A program made the translations under genes and the position numbers. Of a DNA stretch of 5,858 nt, positions 1-5,858 are shown in pieces. Within the stretch, counting starts at the first letter, position 1; the number at the start of each line of letters is the position of its first letter. The notes below the pieces were generated by a model that saw only the letters and a list, made by a program, of their open reading frames with translations, did not search any database and had not been told where the DNA came from. Source of the DNA: Porphyrobacter sp. UBA7686 (GTDB lineage Bacteria; Pseudomonadota; Alphaproteobacteria; Sphingomonadales; Sphingomonadaceae); assembly GCA_002482865.1 (NCBI GenBank), contig DLGU01000045.1, forward strand, positions 1 to 5,858, in the 5' to 3' direction.

Positions 1-20
1 TGGTCGGGGAGACAGGATTC
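1..20 (-). other. tRNA-Pro 3'-end fragment, probable att core of an integrated element
   Basis: The reverse complement reads as nucleotides 57-76 of a bacterial tRNA-Pro: the end of the T-loop (GAAT), the T-stem 3' strand (CCTGT), the acceptor 3' strand (CTCCCCG), discriminator A and CCA. The G at position 72, which implies a C1-G72 pair, is characteristic of tRNA-Pro. From base 21 the sequence departs from the expected GAACC, so there is no tRNA body. This is the expected left junction after a tyrosine recombinase integrates at a tRNA 3' end: the fragment stays on one side and the restored tRNA lies at the far end. Identity may continue left of the window. Assignment to Pro rests on recall of tRNA sequences, not on a search. 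Confidence 0.72.
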
Positions 21-70
21 TCATCGCGTCTGTTTAGAAGCCCTTGATCCAAATAAAGTATTGAACGTGT

Positions 71-88
71 TTTGCTTTTATGAGCAAA
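71..88. promoter_or_regulatory. Inverted repeat (TTTGCT-N6-AGCAAA) just upstream of the recombinase start
   Basis: Perfect 6-bp arms at 71-76 and 83-88 enclose a 6-base spacer and end one base before the start codon at 90. The repeat fills the place where a Shine-Dalgarno sequence would sit, and no purine-rich ribosome site is visible there. It could be a small mRNA hairpin limiting recombinase translation, a repressor or accessory-factor operator, or chance in AT-rich DNA. No convincing -35/-10 pair was found in 21-89. Confidence 0.35.
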
Positions 89-89
89 T

Positions 90-1841
90 ATGTCACATGA
101 CGCTGTCACATCGCCGAGTCCCCAGATGCCCTATGTCGTGAAGCGCCCCGGCTCTAGTAGCTGGTATTACCGCGAGGCCGTGCCCGCCGACATTGGGGCG
201 ATCCTCACAGCAAGGAACGGTAGGAAGCCGCCAGACGCTATGCAGTCGCTGCGGACAACGGACTGGCGTGAAGCAAATCGCCGGGTCATCGCAGTCAGGG
301 CGCGGCAGCACGAGGAGTGGGACGAGATCCGTTCGTGCTCGTCGTCGTTGCCCAATATTCCCTCGCCCAGCGCGATGATTGAGGCGGTTACGTCGCATGT
401 CCACCAAGGCTTTCTTCGCGTGCAACGCAAAAAGTTGCGCGAGGAGCTCGCAGCGTCGGGCACCAACTTGACCGACCTCGCTATCCAAAGGCGCAACAAG
501 CGAGCCCAAGTAGCTCTTCTGCCCTCACCGAACGATATGCGCGAAATGGAACAACTTGCCGCAGCTGTATCGCGCAACCAATCGTGGGACGTCGCTCCGG
601 GCAATGGTGTTCAGGGTGAGCGCTGGAATGAGCTAGTGGCTCTAGTGACCAAGGCCGTGCAGCTTGCGCGCTCGGACCTTGCCGATCTGATGGACGGGAA
701 GGATGCGAACACAGAACAAGAAGCTGTATTCGAGCGACTAGGAGGTAAGCGCGCGTCCGAAGTAAGCGCAGCACCTGGCGAGAGCATCAAATCATTGTTC
801 GATCTGTATGAGCGCGATCAGCTTCGTGTAGGGAAGCGCGCTGACACACTCGCTACCGAGCGCAAAATCATCGATCACTTTGGAAGGTTTGTCGGTGACG
901 CGATCGCCGTGACCGCCATATCGCGGACACACATCCGCGATTTCAAGCGTGCTTTGTCGGAAGTTCCTCATCGGTGGACGACGCGCGACGAGCTGGCAGG
1001 TATGCAACTTGCCGATGCGGCGCGCACATGGACTGCCATGGGCGGCGAGACCCGTTCGGCTCGAACCGTGAATCGTGAGGTCTCGGCGGTTAGCGCTTTT
1101 CTCGCGTGGCTGAAGGACAATGCCTACATCGAAGAGAACGTCGCGGTCGGCTTCCGCAGTAGGATCGACAAGGCAAAACACAAATTCCCTCCCTATACGG
1201 ACGTGCAGCTCAAGGACCTATTTTCGAGTCCACTGTTCGTTGGCTGCCATGCCAAGAAGGAGCACCAGCCGGGCAACGAAAAGATACGCGACTGGCGATA
1301 CTGGTTGCCGTTGTGTGCGCTGTATTCTGGTGCCCGCGCGGGCGAGGTGGCGCAGTTGGAAGTCGCCGACGTCAGACAGATTGAAGATGTTTGGGTGTTT
1401 GACTTCAACGACCGCGACGAAGGGACCGGCAAGAAGCTCAAGAATTCGTCATCACGGCGGCTAGTCCCGATTCACGACGCACTGATCGCGTTGGGCCTTA
1501 TAGAATACGTCCAGCGTCAATCACGTTCTGGCGAAACGCGCCTCTTCTCCAACCTGCAACCGGGACCGCGGGGCAACTGGAGCTACCAACCATCTAAATT
1601 CTGGGCGCGCTATCTCGACCGGATCGGCATGAAGCGGCCTGGTCTAGGATTGCACAGTTTTCGGCACACGTTCGCGGACGAATGTAGGCGATCCGGGGTA
1701 GAGGAGGGCGTTCTCAAGGCGCTGCTTGGCCATGCCGATCATTCGCAGACCGGTCACTATGGCACGCTTGCACTAGGTAACCTTCAACAGCGGCAGGAAG
1801 CGATCAAGTCCATCTGCTACGGCGGCCTACACGCGCCATAG
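90..1841 (+). CDS. Tyrosine-type site-specific recombinase (integrase) with DUF6538-like N-terminus
   Basis: The 583-residue protein is predicted to catalyse integration and excision of the element by DNA strand exchange. Residues about 13-75 (PYVVKRPGSSSWYYREAVP onward) resemble the DUF6538 N-terminus of this integrase subfamily, with a long charged linker to about 225. The SAM-like core-binding domain is at about 230-360 and the catalytic domain at about 365-575. All active-site residues can be assigned: Arg416 in GARAGE, probable Lys451, His522-x-x-Arg525 in HSFRHTF, His548 in LLGH and nucleophile Tyr557 in GHYG. It is therefore intact and probably active. The ATG at 90 is the first in frame but has no clear ribosome site; Met13 at 126 is an alternative. 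Its codon use (CTA, ATA, AGG) is less GC-biased than that of the genes to the right, consistent with transfer. It converges on the globin gene with 4 bp between stops. Confidence 0.93.
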   Translation: MSHDAVTSPSPQMPYVVKRPGSSSWYYREAVPADIGAILTARNGRKPPDAMQSLRTTDWREANRRVIAVRARQHEEWDEIRSCSSSLPNIPSPSAMIEAVTSHVHQGFLRVQRKKLREELAASGTNLTDLAIQRRNKRAQVALLPSPNDMREMEQLAAAVSRNQSWDVAPGNGVQGERWNELVALVTKAVQLARSDLADLMDGKDANTEQEAVFERLGGKRASEVSAAPGESIKSLFDLYERDQLRVGKRADTLATERKIIDHFGRFVGDAIAVTAISRTHIRDFKRALSEVPHRWTTRDELAGMQLADAARTWTAMGGETRSARTVNREVSAVSAFLAWLKDNAYIEENVAVGFRSRIDKAKHKFPPYTDVQLKDLFSSPLFVGCHAKKEHQPGNEKIRDWRYWLPLCALYSGARAGEVAQLEVADVRQIEDVWVFDFNDRDEGTGKKLKNSSSRRLVPIHDALIALGLIEYVQRQSRSGETRLFSNLQPGPRGNWSYQPSKFWARYLDRIGMKRPGLGLHSFRHTFADECRRSGVEEGVLKALLGHADHSQTGHYGTLALGNLQQRQEAIKSICYGGLHAP

Positions 1842-1845
1842 GCGA

Positions 1846-2379
1846 TCACTCAACCACTTGGTCTGACATCGGTGCCAGCTTCGCCAGCAGGCGATTCTGC
1901 GCTGCAAACGGCACGCCTGCTTCGCGCATGGCGGCTTGCAGGTTTTCGACCAGCGCGTTCATGTCGGCCTTGGTGACGCCCATCTCGGCGTGAGCTGTGC
2001 GCATGTCGCGGCCTGAATAATCGCAGCCCGCGCCGAGCAGGTAGCAGAACTGTTCGCCCAAGGTGCGCTTGAGGCGAACCATGTCATGCGCGGCGAAGAT
2101 CGCGGCGACGCGCGGGTCGGCCTCGCTGAGATCGACCGTGCGTGCAGCGATCCGGGCAATACCCTCCCGCCCACCGAAATCGCGCGCCAGTGCGGCGCTG
2201 TCATAGGGCGTCGCCCCGGCATTGGCGTTCGACTGCTCATAGGGTTCGACGGGAATCTCGCCGGTGACAGGATCGCGCTCCTTCACCTCGACCCCGAATT
2301 CGGCGTCCCAGTCGGTCCCTTCGGCAGGGGCCTGTTGCAGCAGCATCAGGACGGCAGAAGCAGTGGCGGCCAGCAGCAT
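1846..2379 (-). CDS. Group 1 truncated haemoglobin, probably exported
   Basis: The 177-residue protein is predicted to bind haem b and act on O2 or NO, or serve as a redox or gas sensor. The globin fold spans about 66-172: a GG motif with GI (69-74), DMVRLKRTLGEQFC (99-112), GCDYSGRDM (118-126), proximal His130 in TAHAEMG, then NALVENLQAAM and a QNRLLAKLAPM C-terminus. A hydrophobic start (about 1-14) followed by AP/AE suggests a signal peptide, then an acidic linker to about 60. The usual B10 Tyr/Phe appears non-aromatic by hand alignment. Cys112 and Cys119 could form a disulfide in the periplasm. ATG 2379 is chosen because GGGAG lies 8 bases upstream; the longer frame to 2475 overlaps the upstream gene and has an unlikely Pro/Ser-rich start. 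It follows the DUF3034 gene by 22 bp, so co-transcription is likely. Confidence 0.85.
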   Translation of the reverse strand: MLLAATASAVLMLLQQAPAEGTDWDAEFGVEVKERDPVTGEIPVEPYEQSNANAGATPYDSAALARDFGGREGIARIAARTVDLSEADPRVAAIFAAHDMVRLKRTLGEQFCYLLGAGCDYSGRDMRTAHAEMGVTKADMNALVENLQAAMREAGVPFAAQNRLLAKLAPMSDQVVE

Positions 2380-2387
2380 CGTGAGAA

Positions 2388-2392
2388 CTCCC
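2388..2392 (-). promoter_or_regulatory. Ribosome binding site deciding the globin start
   Basis: GGGAG on the minus strand sits 8 bases before the ATG at 2379-2377, in the short gap after the DUF3034 stop codon. It supports the 177-residue form over the longer frame starting at 2475. Confidence 0.6.
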
Positions 2393-2401
2393 GAAGCAGG
2401 A

Positions 2402-3424
2402 TCAGAATGCGACCTGTGCGGACAGGAACCCGCCGCGCTGATCGGAGAAGGTGGCGATCGAGCCGAGATCGACATAGGCCGCCGTCAAGGTCAGGTGATC
2501 GGTCAGGGCGTAGGCGGCGAAGATGTCCATCCAGTCATCATCCCCCAGTCCGAGGTTGTCGGGCTTTGATCGATATTCCGCCCCCAGCACCGCGCGGCGC
2601 GACAATTGGTAGCCGAGCGATCCTTCGAATTGCAGCGCGTAGCCGGCCCCCGCGGTCGTCCCGAAGCCGAGCAGGCCAAGTTCATTCGCCTCGGTGTAGC
2701 GCACAGTCGCATTGACCAGCAGGCTGCGCGCCAGCACCAGTTTGGTCGCGCTCAGCGTAACATCCGTGCTTTCGTCATCCGTAGCCCCGAGCGCACGCAC
2801 CAGCGCGCCATCACGGCTGCGCTTGTGCTCAATGCCAACGGCGATCTGCGGCAGCCATGGATCGCCATAGACGACATCGCCTGCGACCCGCAGTTTCGCC
2901 CCGAACGTGTCCATGTTGAAGGTATAGCCTTTTCCGATTCCCAGCGCCGCGCCGACATCGCGGGTGTCGAAATCGGCGCGCGCGATGCTCAGTTCCAGCC
3001 GGTCGCCAAAGCCTACAGCGACCCCGTAAGACCGCCAGCCATAGTCTGGCAATTCAATCGCTGTGGCGTGGGCTGAGAGCCCGATCCCACCCGGCATCTG
3101 CTGCCCGGCAATCGTCGCCCAACGCGCAATCCCACCACCTGAGGAGCCTTCAACGGTGGAAACTCCGTTCGTCAGTAGCAACTTACCGCCCTTGAACAGT
3201 CGCGCTTTTCCCGACTGGACGCCGTCCTCGTCAAAGGCCGTGGTGATGTGCACCGGTGGGACCGCACGCCGGATTGGCGTGGGCTCGACCTCGGCATCGA
3301 GCACGGGGACATAGGCGATTTGCGGCAGTTCGGCGGGCAGCGGGGCGGCGGGCACTGCCGCTGCTTGGGCGAGCGCTAGTAGGCAAGAGTGGATCGAAGT
3401 CATTCCCTGAGCATTTAGCGACAC
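2402..3424 (-). CDS. DUF3034 family outer-membrane beta-barrel protein
   Basis: The 340-residue protein matches DUF3034, a family of unknown function that I recognise by the run GGKLLLTNGVSTVEG (79-93), then DYGWRSYGVAVGFGDRLELSIAR (127-149), FDTRDVGAALGIGKG (152-166), WLPQIAVGIEHKR (190-202), LSATKLVLARSLLVNATVRYT (224-244) and AEYRSKPDNLG (282-292). Alternating amphipathic strands and a C-terminal Phe (AQVAF) are typical of outer-membrane barrels. The N-terminus has a hydrophobic export stretch (about 8-27), then a Pro-rich linker to about 60 before the barrel. The start is GTG at 3424, with AGGTGG 10 bases upstream; Met8 at 3403 is the alternative and gives a shorter signal peptide. It is first in a two-gene leftward unit with the globin, divergent from the cupredoxin gene. 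Substrate, if it is a channel, cannot be told. Confidence 0.86.
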   Translation of the reverse strand: MSLNAQGMTSIHSCLLALAQAAAVPAAPLPAELPQIAYVPVLDAEVEPTPIRRAVPPVHITTAFDEDGVQSGKARLFKGGKLLLTNGVSTVEGSSGGGIARWATIAGQQMPGGIGLSAHATAIELPDYGWRSYGVAVGFGDRLELSIARADFDTRDVGAALGIGKGYTFNMDTFGAKLRVAGDVVYGDPWLPQIAVGIEHKRSRDGALVRALGATDDESTDVTLSATKLVLARSLLVNATVRYTEANELGLLGFGTTAGAGYALQFEGSLGYQLSRRAVLGAEYRSKPDNLGLGDDDWMDIFAAYALTDHLTLTAAYVDLGSIATFSDQRGGFLSAQVAF

Positions 3425-3448
3425 TTGGTAAACGCCACCTAAACCAAG
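3424..3448. promoter_or_regulatory. Inverted repeat in the shared divergent promoter region
   Basis: Perfect arms CTTGGT (3424-3429) and ACCAAG (3443-3448) are separated by 13 bases. Arm centres are 19 bp apart, close to two helical turns, a spacing typical of dimeric regulator operators. The repeat begins on the first base of the DUF3034 GTG start, covers its ribosome site (3435-3440), and lies about where the -35 of the rightward gene would be. One protein bound here could control both arms. The alternative is an RNA hairpin in the leftward leader. Confidence 0.4.
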
Positions 3449-3494
3449 CGGCGAGGCTTTCTTAAGATGTTCGCCCTAAGTCGGGCTGCCTATC
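3425..3494. promoter_or_regulatory. Divergent intergenic region of the DUF3034 and cupredoxin genes
   Basis: All promoters for the two arms must lie in these 70 bp or inside the neighbouring genes. The best rightward -10 candidate is TAAGAT at 3463-3468, inside a CTTAAG palindrome, but it has no good -35. Nothing convincing was seen on the minus strand, and no clear EcfG-type (GGAAC...CGTT) pair was found. Confidence 0.35.
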
Positions 3495-4142
3495 ATGCGC
3501 AATCCTGCCACTTCCCGCTCAGCCCTTATGACCCTTGTCGCCGGTCTTGTGTCCGCAGTCAGCCTCGCTGGCGGCGCGGTTCTGGTGCAGGCTGCTACGC
3601 CTGCCACCTTGCGCGTGCAGGTGGTCGACGAGGCAGGCTTGCCGGTGCGCGATGCGGTGGTCGAATTGCACAGCGCCAAGGGTGCTGCCGGGCCAATCCG
3701 CTTCGCTTGGAAAATGGGTATGGCGCAGAAGAACCAGCAATTTACCCCCGGCACTCTGATCGTCGCCAAAGGTAGCACAGTGGCCTTCCCCAACCTCGAT
3801 AATGTCCGCCATTCGATCTACAGTTTCTCCAAGCCCGCACGGTTCGAGATTGATCTTTACGGCCGCGACCAGACACGCACGCAGAGCTTCCCGATCACCG
3901 GCAGCGTCAAGCTGGGTTGCAACATCCACGATCAGATGCGCGGCTATATCCGTGTGACCGACACGCCCTTTGCTGCAAAAACCGATCACAACGGCTATGT
4001 CACGCTGTCCGGCATGGCGAGCGGTGCGGCGAAGCTAACCGTTTGGCATCCGCAACTGCGCGCGCCCACGGGGGAGAGCAAGTCGGCGATTACCATTACC
4101 GGCGGCGGACAGAGCCACAAGCTTAAGGTGGCGTTGCGATGA
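3495..4142 (+). CDS. Periplasmic cupredoxin-type protein (often annotated 'methylamine utilization protein')
   Basis: The 215-residue protein has an Arg-containing N-terminus, a hydrophobic core (about 11-30) and a VQA|A cleavage site near 33, so it should be periplasmic. A plastocyanin-like domain spans about 80-155, with a complete type 1 copper ligand set: His106 (NVRHSIYSFS), then Cys142, His145 and Met148 (LGCNIHDQM). It is flanked by pieces resembling one carboxypeptidase-regulatory/transthyretin-like sandwich: LRVQVVDEAGLPVRDAVVEL (39-58) and TDHNGYVTLSGMASGAAKLTVWHP (163-186). It should bind copper and carry electrons or sense copper/redox state. Nothing in this window supports methylamine oxidation. 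The start at 3495 lacks a clear ribosome site but gives the better signal peptide; Met12 at 3528 is the alternative. Its stop overlaps the start of the next gene. Confidence 0.87.
   Translation: MRNPATSRSALMTLVAGLVSAVSLAGGAVLVQAATPATLRVQVVDEAGLPVRDAVVELHSAKGAAGPIRFAWKMGMAQKNQQFTPGTLIVAKGSTVAFPNLDNVRHSIYSFSKPARFEIDLYGRDQTRTQSFPITGSVKLGCNIHDQMRGYIRVTDTPFAAKTDHNGYVTLSGMASGAAKLTVWHPQLRAPTGESKSAITITGGGQSHKLKVALR
4125..4131 (+). promoter_or_regulatory. Ribosome binding site for the GGDEF/EAL gene
   Basis: AAGGTGG lies 7 bases before the ATG at 4139, inside the end of the cupredoxin gene. With the ATGA overlap it fixes the start and points to coupled translation. Confidence 0.65.
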
Positions 4143-5858
4143 GCACGCCCGAGAAATTGCTCGCGCGACTGACGACCTTGTGCTTCGGCACGCTCAGCAC
4201 GCGCATTGCGCTGCTCTACGCTGCGCTATTCGCGCTGGTGCTGGGACTGGTCGTCACGCTGGCAGTCGGTGCCCTGGCGCGCTTCGGCGAGGCGAGCGCG
4301 GCGCGTGACCTCGCTGCCAATGCCCGCGTGTTCGATGAAATCCTTGCTGCGCGCGCGCGTCAGATGGGCGACCAGGCCAATGTCCTCGCGCATGATTTTG
4401 GCTTCCGCGAGGCGGTGGCGACCGGCGATGCGCCAACTATCGCCAGCGCGCTGAGCAGTCTCGAAGGCCGGGTTCGCAGCGACATGGCATTCGTGCTGAC
4501 ACTCGAAGGCGAAGTGCTCGCCGCCGATGCGACCGGCGTGCCTGCCCCCGAGAGGCTGTGGACGCAGCTCGACAAGGGCGGCAAGCGCGGGATCATCCGG
4601 TCAGAGCAAGGCTTTGCGCTCGCCGCCGCCGCGCCGGTCGAAGCGCCTGATCTGATTGGCTGGCTGGTGATTGCTCAACCGCTTGACCGTGACGAGCTCG
4701 ACCGGTTGGTTGAACTGGCGCCGATCTCGCTCGAAGCCTCAGTAGTTGATGTCGCGCGCCAGCCCGCCTGGCTGCGCGAAGCCAGCGCCGATGCAGTGTT
4801 CGAGCGCGAAGAAAGAAGCCGCTTCCTTTACCACGTCTCCGATCTTGCCGTGCTGCAAGACGACATCGCCCCTCGTCTGGTGCTGCGTCACTCGCTAGCG
4901 GAGTCTCTGGCGGCCTACGCCAGCCTCAAGTCTTGGCTGATCATTCTGGCGAGCGGCGGGATCGTGCTGGTGCTGGGCCTGAGCTGGAAGGTCGCCCGCA
5001 GCGTGACCGAGCCGCTCCAGCAGCTGGACGAGGCGACCCGCCTGATCGGCCAGGGCCGAGAGGTCAGCCTAAAGGTCAAGACCGATGACGAAATCGGTCG
5101 GCTGGCAGGAAGTTTCAACCAGATGGTCGCCGCGATCGAGGAGCGGGAGCGCCAGATTATCCATGTCGGCCTGCATGACGGCCTTACCGGACTGCCCAAC
5201 CGTAAGCTGTTCACCGAACAGCTCGCCAACACCCTGTCGCGCCGCCGGGTGGGGGAGCAGGTGATGGTCGCCTATGTCGACCTTGATGACTTCAAGATGG
5301 TCAATGACACGCTCGGCCATCCAGCGGGCGATGCCTTGCTGCGGATCATCGCCGATCACCTGCGCGAAGACTTGCCTGACGCGCTTCTCGCGCGGCTGGG
5401 CGGCGATGAGTTTGCAATCCTGATCGATGGGATCGATGACAAGGCGAGCCTTGGCAATATTGCTGATGCCTTACAGCGCTGCTTTGACCGGCCGCTGTCG
5501 ATCAACGACCAGAACGTCTCATGCGGCGCCAGCATTGGGATCGCGATGGCACCCGGCGATGGCGACGACGGCAACACGCTGATGAAGAACGCCGACCTCG
5601 CGCTCTACCGCGCCAAGCATGAGGGCAAGTCGACCTACCATTTCTTCGAGCCTGCCTTGGACGAAGCCGCCCGCCAGCGCCGCCAGCTGGAGCTGGACCT
5701 GCGCGCCGCGATCAAGGAAGGCGGGTTCGAGCTCAATTTCCAGCCGCTCTACAGCCTCGCCGAACGCCGCCTGACCGGGTTCGAGGCGCTGATCCGCTGG
5801 AACCATCCCACGCGCGGGCGCGTCAACCCGGTCGAATTCATCCCGCTGGCCGAGGAGA
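4139..5858 (+). CDS. Membrane-bound double-Cache-like/HAMP/GGDEF/EAL c-di-GMP enzyme (3' end beyond window)
   Basis: The frame stays open from the ATG at 4139 to the window end (573 codons). In order: TM1 (about 22-46); a periplasmic sensor region (about 47-263) resembling double Cache (dCache_3-type) sensors, with LAHDFGFREAVATGD and SDMAFVLTLEGEVLAADATG; TM2 (about 265-286); HAMP (about 287-335, VTEPLQQLDEATRLI to DDEIGRLAGSFNQM); GGDEF (about 344-510); and the beginning of EAL. The GGDEF domain has DGLTGLPNR (347-355), metal-binding Asp381 in YVDLDDFK and an intact GGDEF at 421-425. The product-inhibition RxxD is replaced by LPDA. The EAL domain has an intact EAL at 549-551 in FEALIRW; its remaining catalytic residues are outside. 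Synthesis from GTP is plausible; hydrolysis cannot be judged. Signal enters from the periplasm, where the co-encoded cupredoxin resides. Confidence 0.93.
   Translation, partial: MSTPEKLLARLTTLCFGTLSTRIALLYAALFALVLGLVVTLAVGALARFGEASAARDLAANARVFDEILAARARQMGDQANVLAHDFGFREAVATGDAPTIASALSSLEGRVRSDMAFVLTLEGEVLAADATGVPAPERLWTQLDKGGKRGIIRSEQGFALAAAAPVEAPDLIGWLVIAQPLDRDELDRLVELAPISLEASVVDVARQPAWLREASADAVFEREERSRFLYHVSDLAVLQDDIAPRLVLRHSLAESLAAYASLKSWLIILASGGIVLVLGLSWKVARSVTEPLQQLDEATRLIGQGREVSLKVKTDDEIGRLAGSFNQMVAAIEERERQIIHVGLHDGLTGLPNRKLFTEQLANTLSRRRVGEQVMVAYVDLDDFKMVNDTLGHPAGDALLRIIADHLREDLPDALLARLGGDEFAILIDGIDDKASLGNIADALQRCFDRPLSINDQNVSCGASIGIAMAPGDGDDGNTLMKNADLALYRAKHEGKSTYHFFEPALDEAARQRRQLELDLRAAIKEGGFELNFQPLYSLAERRLTGFEALIRWNHPTRGRVNPVEFIPLAEE

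Larger units (their letters stand above)
1..1841. mobile_element. Left end of a tRNA-Pro-integrated genomic island or prophage (right boundary not seen)
   Basis: An attachment core, an AT-rich leader and an inward-reading tyrosine recombinase gene form the standard end of an integrative element. Because the core at 1-20 lacks the tRNA body, the element should lie to its right, with an intact minus-strand tRNA-Pro at the other end. No second copy of the core is visible in this window. The end given here is only the end of the recombinase gene, where base composition changes; the true element may continue through the globin/c-di-GMP cluster and beyond. Confidence 0.5.

Noticed and set aside
44..66. 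TTGATC and TTGAAC as -35 boxes for the integrase
   Set aside because: Neither has an acceptable -10 at 16-18 bp spacing, so no promoter is called.
1842..1845. Bidirectional terminator between the integrase and globin genes
   Set aside because: Only 4 bp separate the stops and no stem with a T-run was found on either side.
2266..2273. GACAGGAT, shared with the att core at 1-20
   Set aside because: Only 8 bases match and the flanks do not resemble the tRNA end; expected by chance and inside the globin gene.
1846..2475. Longer globin frame starting at 2475
   Set aside because: The extra 32 residues overlap the end of the DUF3034 gene and read as low-complexity Ser/Pro sequence, while the ATG at 2379 has a good ribosome site and a signal-like start.
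2086..2715. 209-residue open frame on the plus strand
   Set aside because: It lies antisense to the globin and DUF3034 genes, is very Arg/Ser/Pro-rich and shows no domain; it is the mirror of high-GC coding DNA.
3519..3989. 156-residue minus-strand frame and the plus-strand frame 3467-3775
   Set aside because: Both overlap the cupredoxin gene, whose signal peptide and copper ligands are clear; neither alternative has a recognisable motif.
3495..4142. Role in methylamine utilization
   Set aside because: The name is a common automatic label; no methylamine dehydrogenase or maturation genes are in the window.

Overview
The window looks like a high-GC alphaproteobacterial chromosome, most plausibly Sphingomonadales/Erythrobacteraceae. 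This rests on codon use, the type of tRNA-Pro 3' end at position 1, and the gene families present; the placement is inference and no rRNA or marker gene is available to confirm it.

Left part (1-1841): the first 20 bases match, in reverse complement, the last 20 nucleotides of a tRNA-Pro including CCA, but the rest of the tRNA does not follow. This is what an attachment-site core looks like at the end of an integrated element opposite the restored tRNA. A short AT-rich leader and a full-length tyrosine recombinase gene (DUF6538-type N-terminus, all catalytic residues visible) follow. The recombinase has a more AT-rich, mixed codon use than the rest of the window. The geometry of the core means the element should extend rightwards from position 1; no second core copy is visible before the window ends.

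Right part (1846-5858): a compact divergent cluster of four envelope-directed proteins. Leftward run a DUF3034 outer-membrane beta-barrel protein and, 22 bp downstream, an exported group 1 truncated haemoglobin. Rightward run a periplasmic cupredoxin-type protein (often auto-annotated 'methylamine utilization protein') and, with an ATGA stop/start overlap, a membrane-bound double-Cache-like/HAMP/GGDEF/EAL protein cut off by the window end. The two arms share one 70-bp intergenic region that carries a 6-bp inverted repeat.

Reading them together, a copper-type and a haem-type redox protein in the periplasm, an outer-membrane barrel, and a transmembrane c-di-GMP enzyme suggest a cell-envelope sensing module that converts a redox, gas or metal cue into c-di-GMP. 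That function is inference. I recall the four families being neighbours in other proteobacteria, but know of no established role. The haemoglobin gene and the recombinase gene converge with only 4 bp between their stop codons, so the cluster is either cargo of the island or host DNA brought against it by decay of the element.
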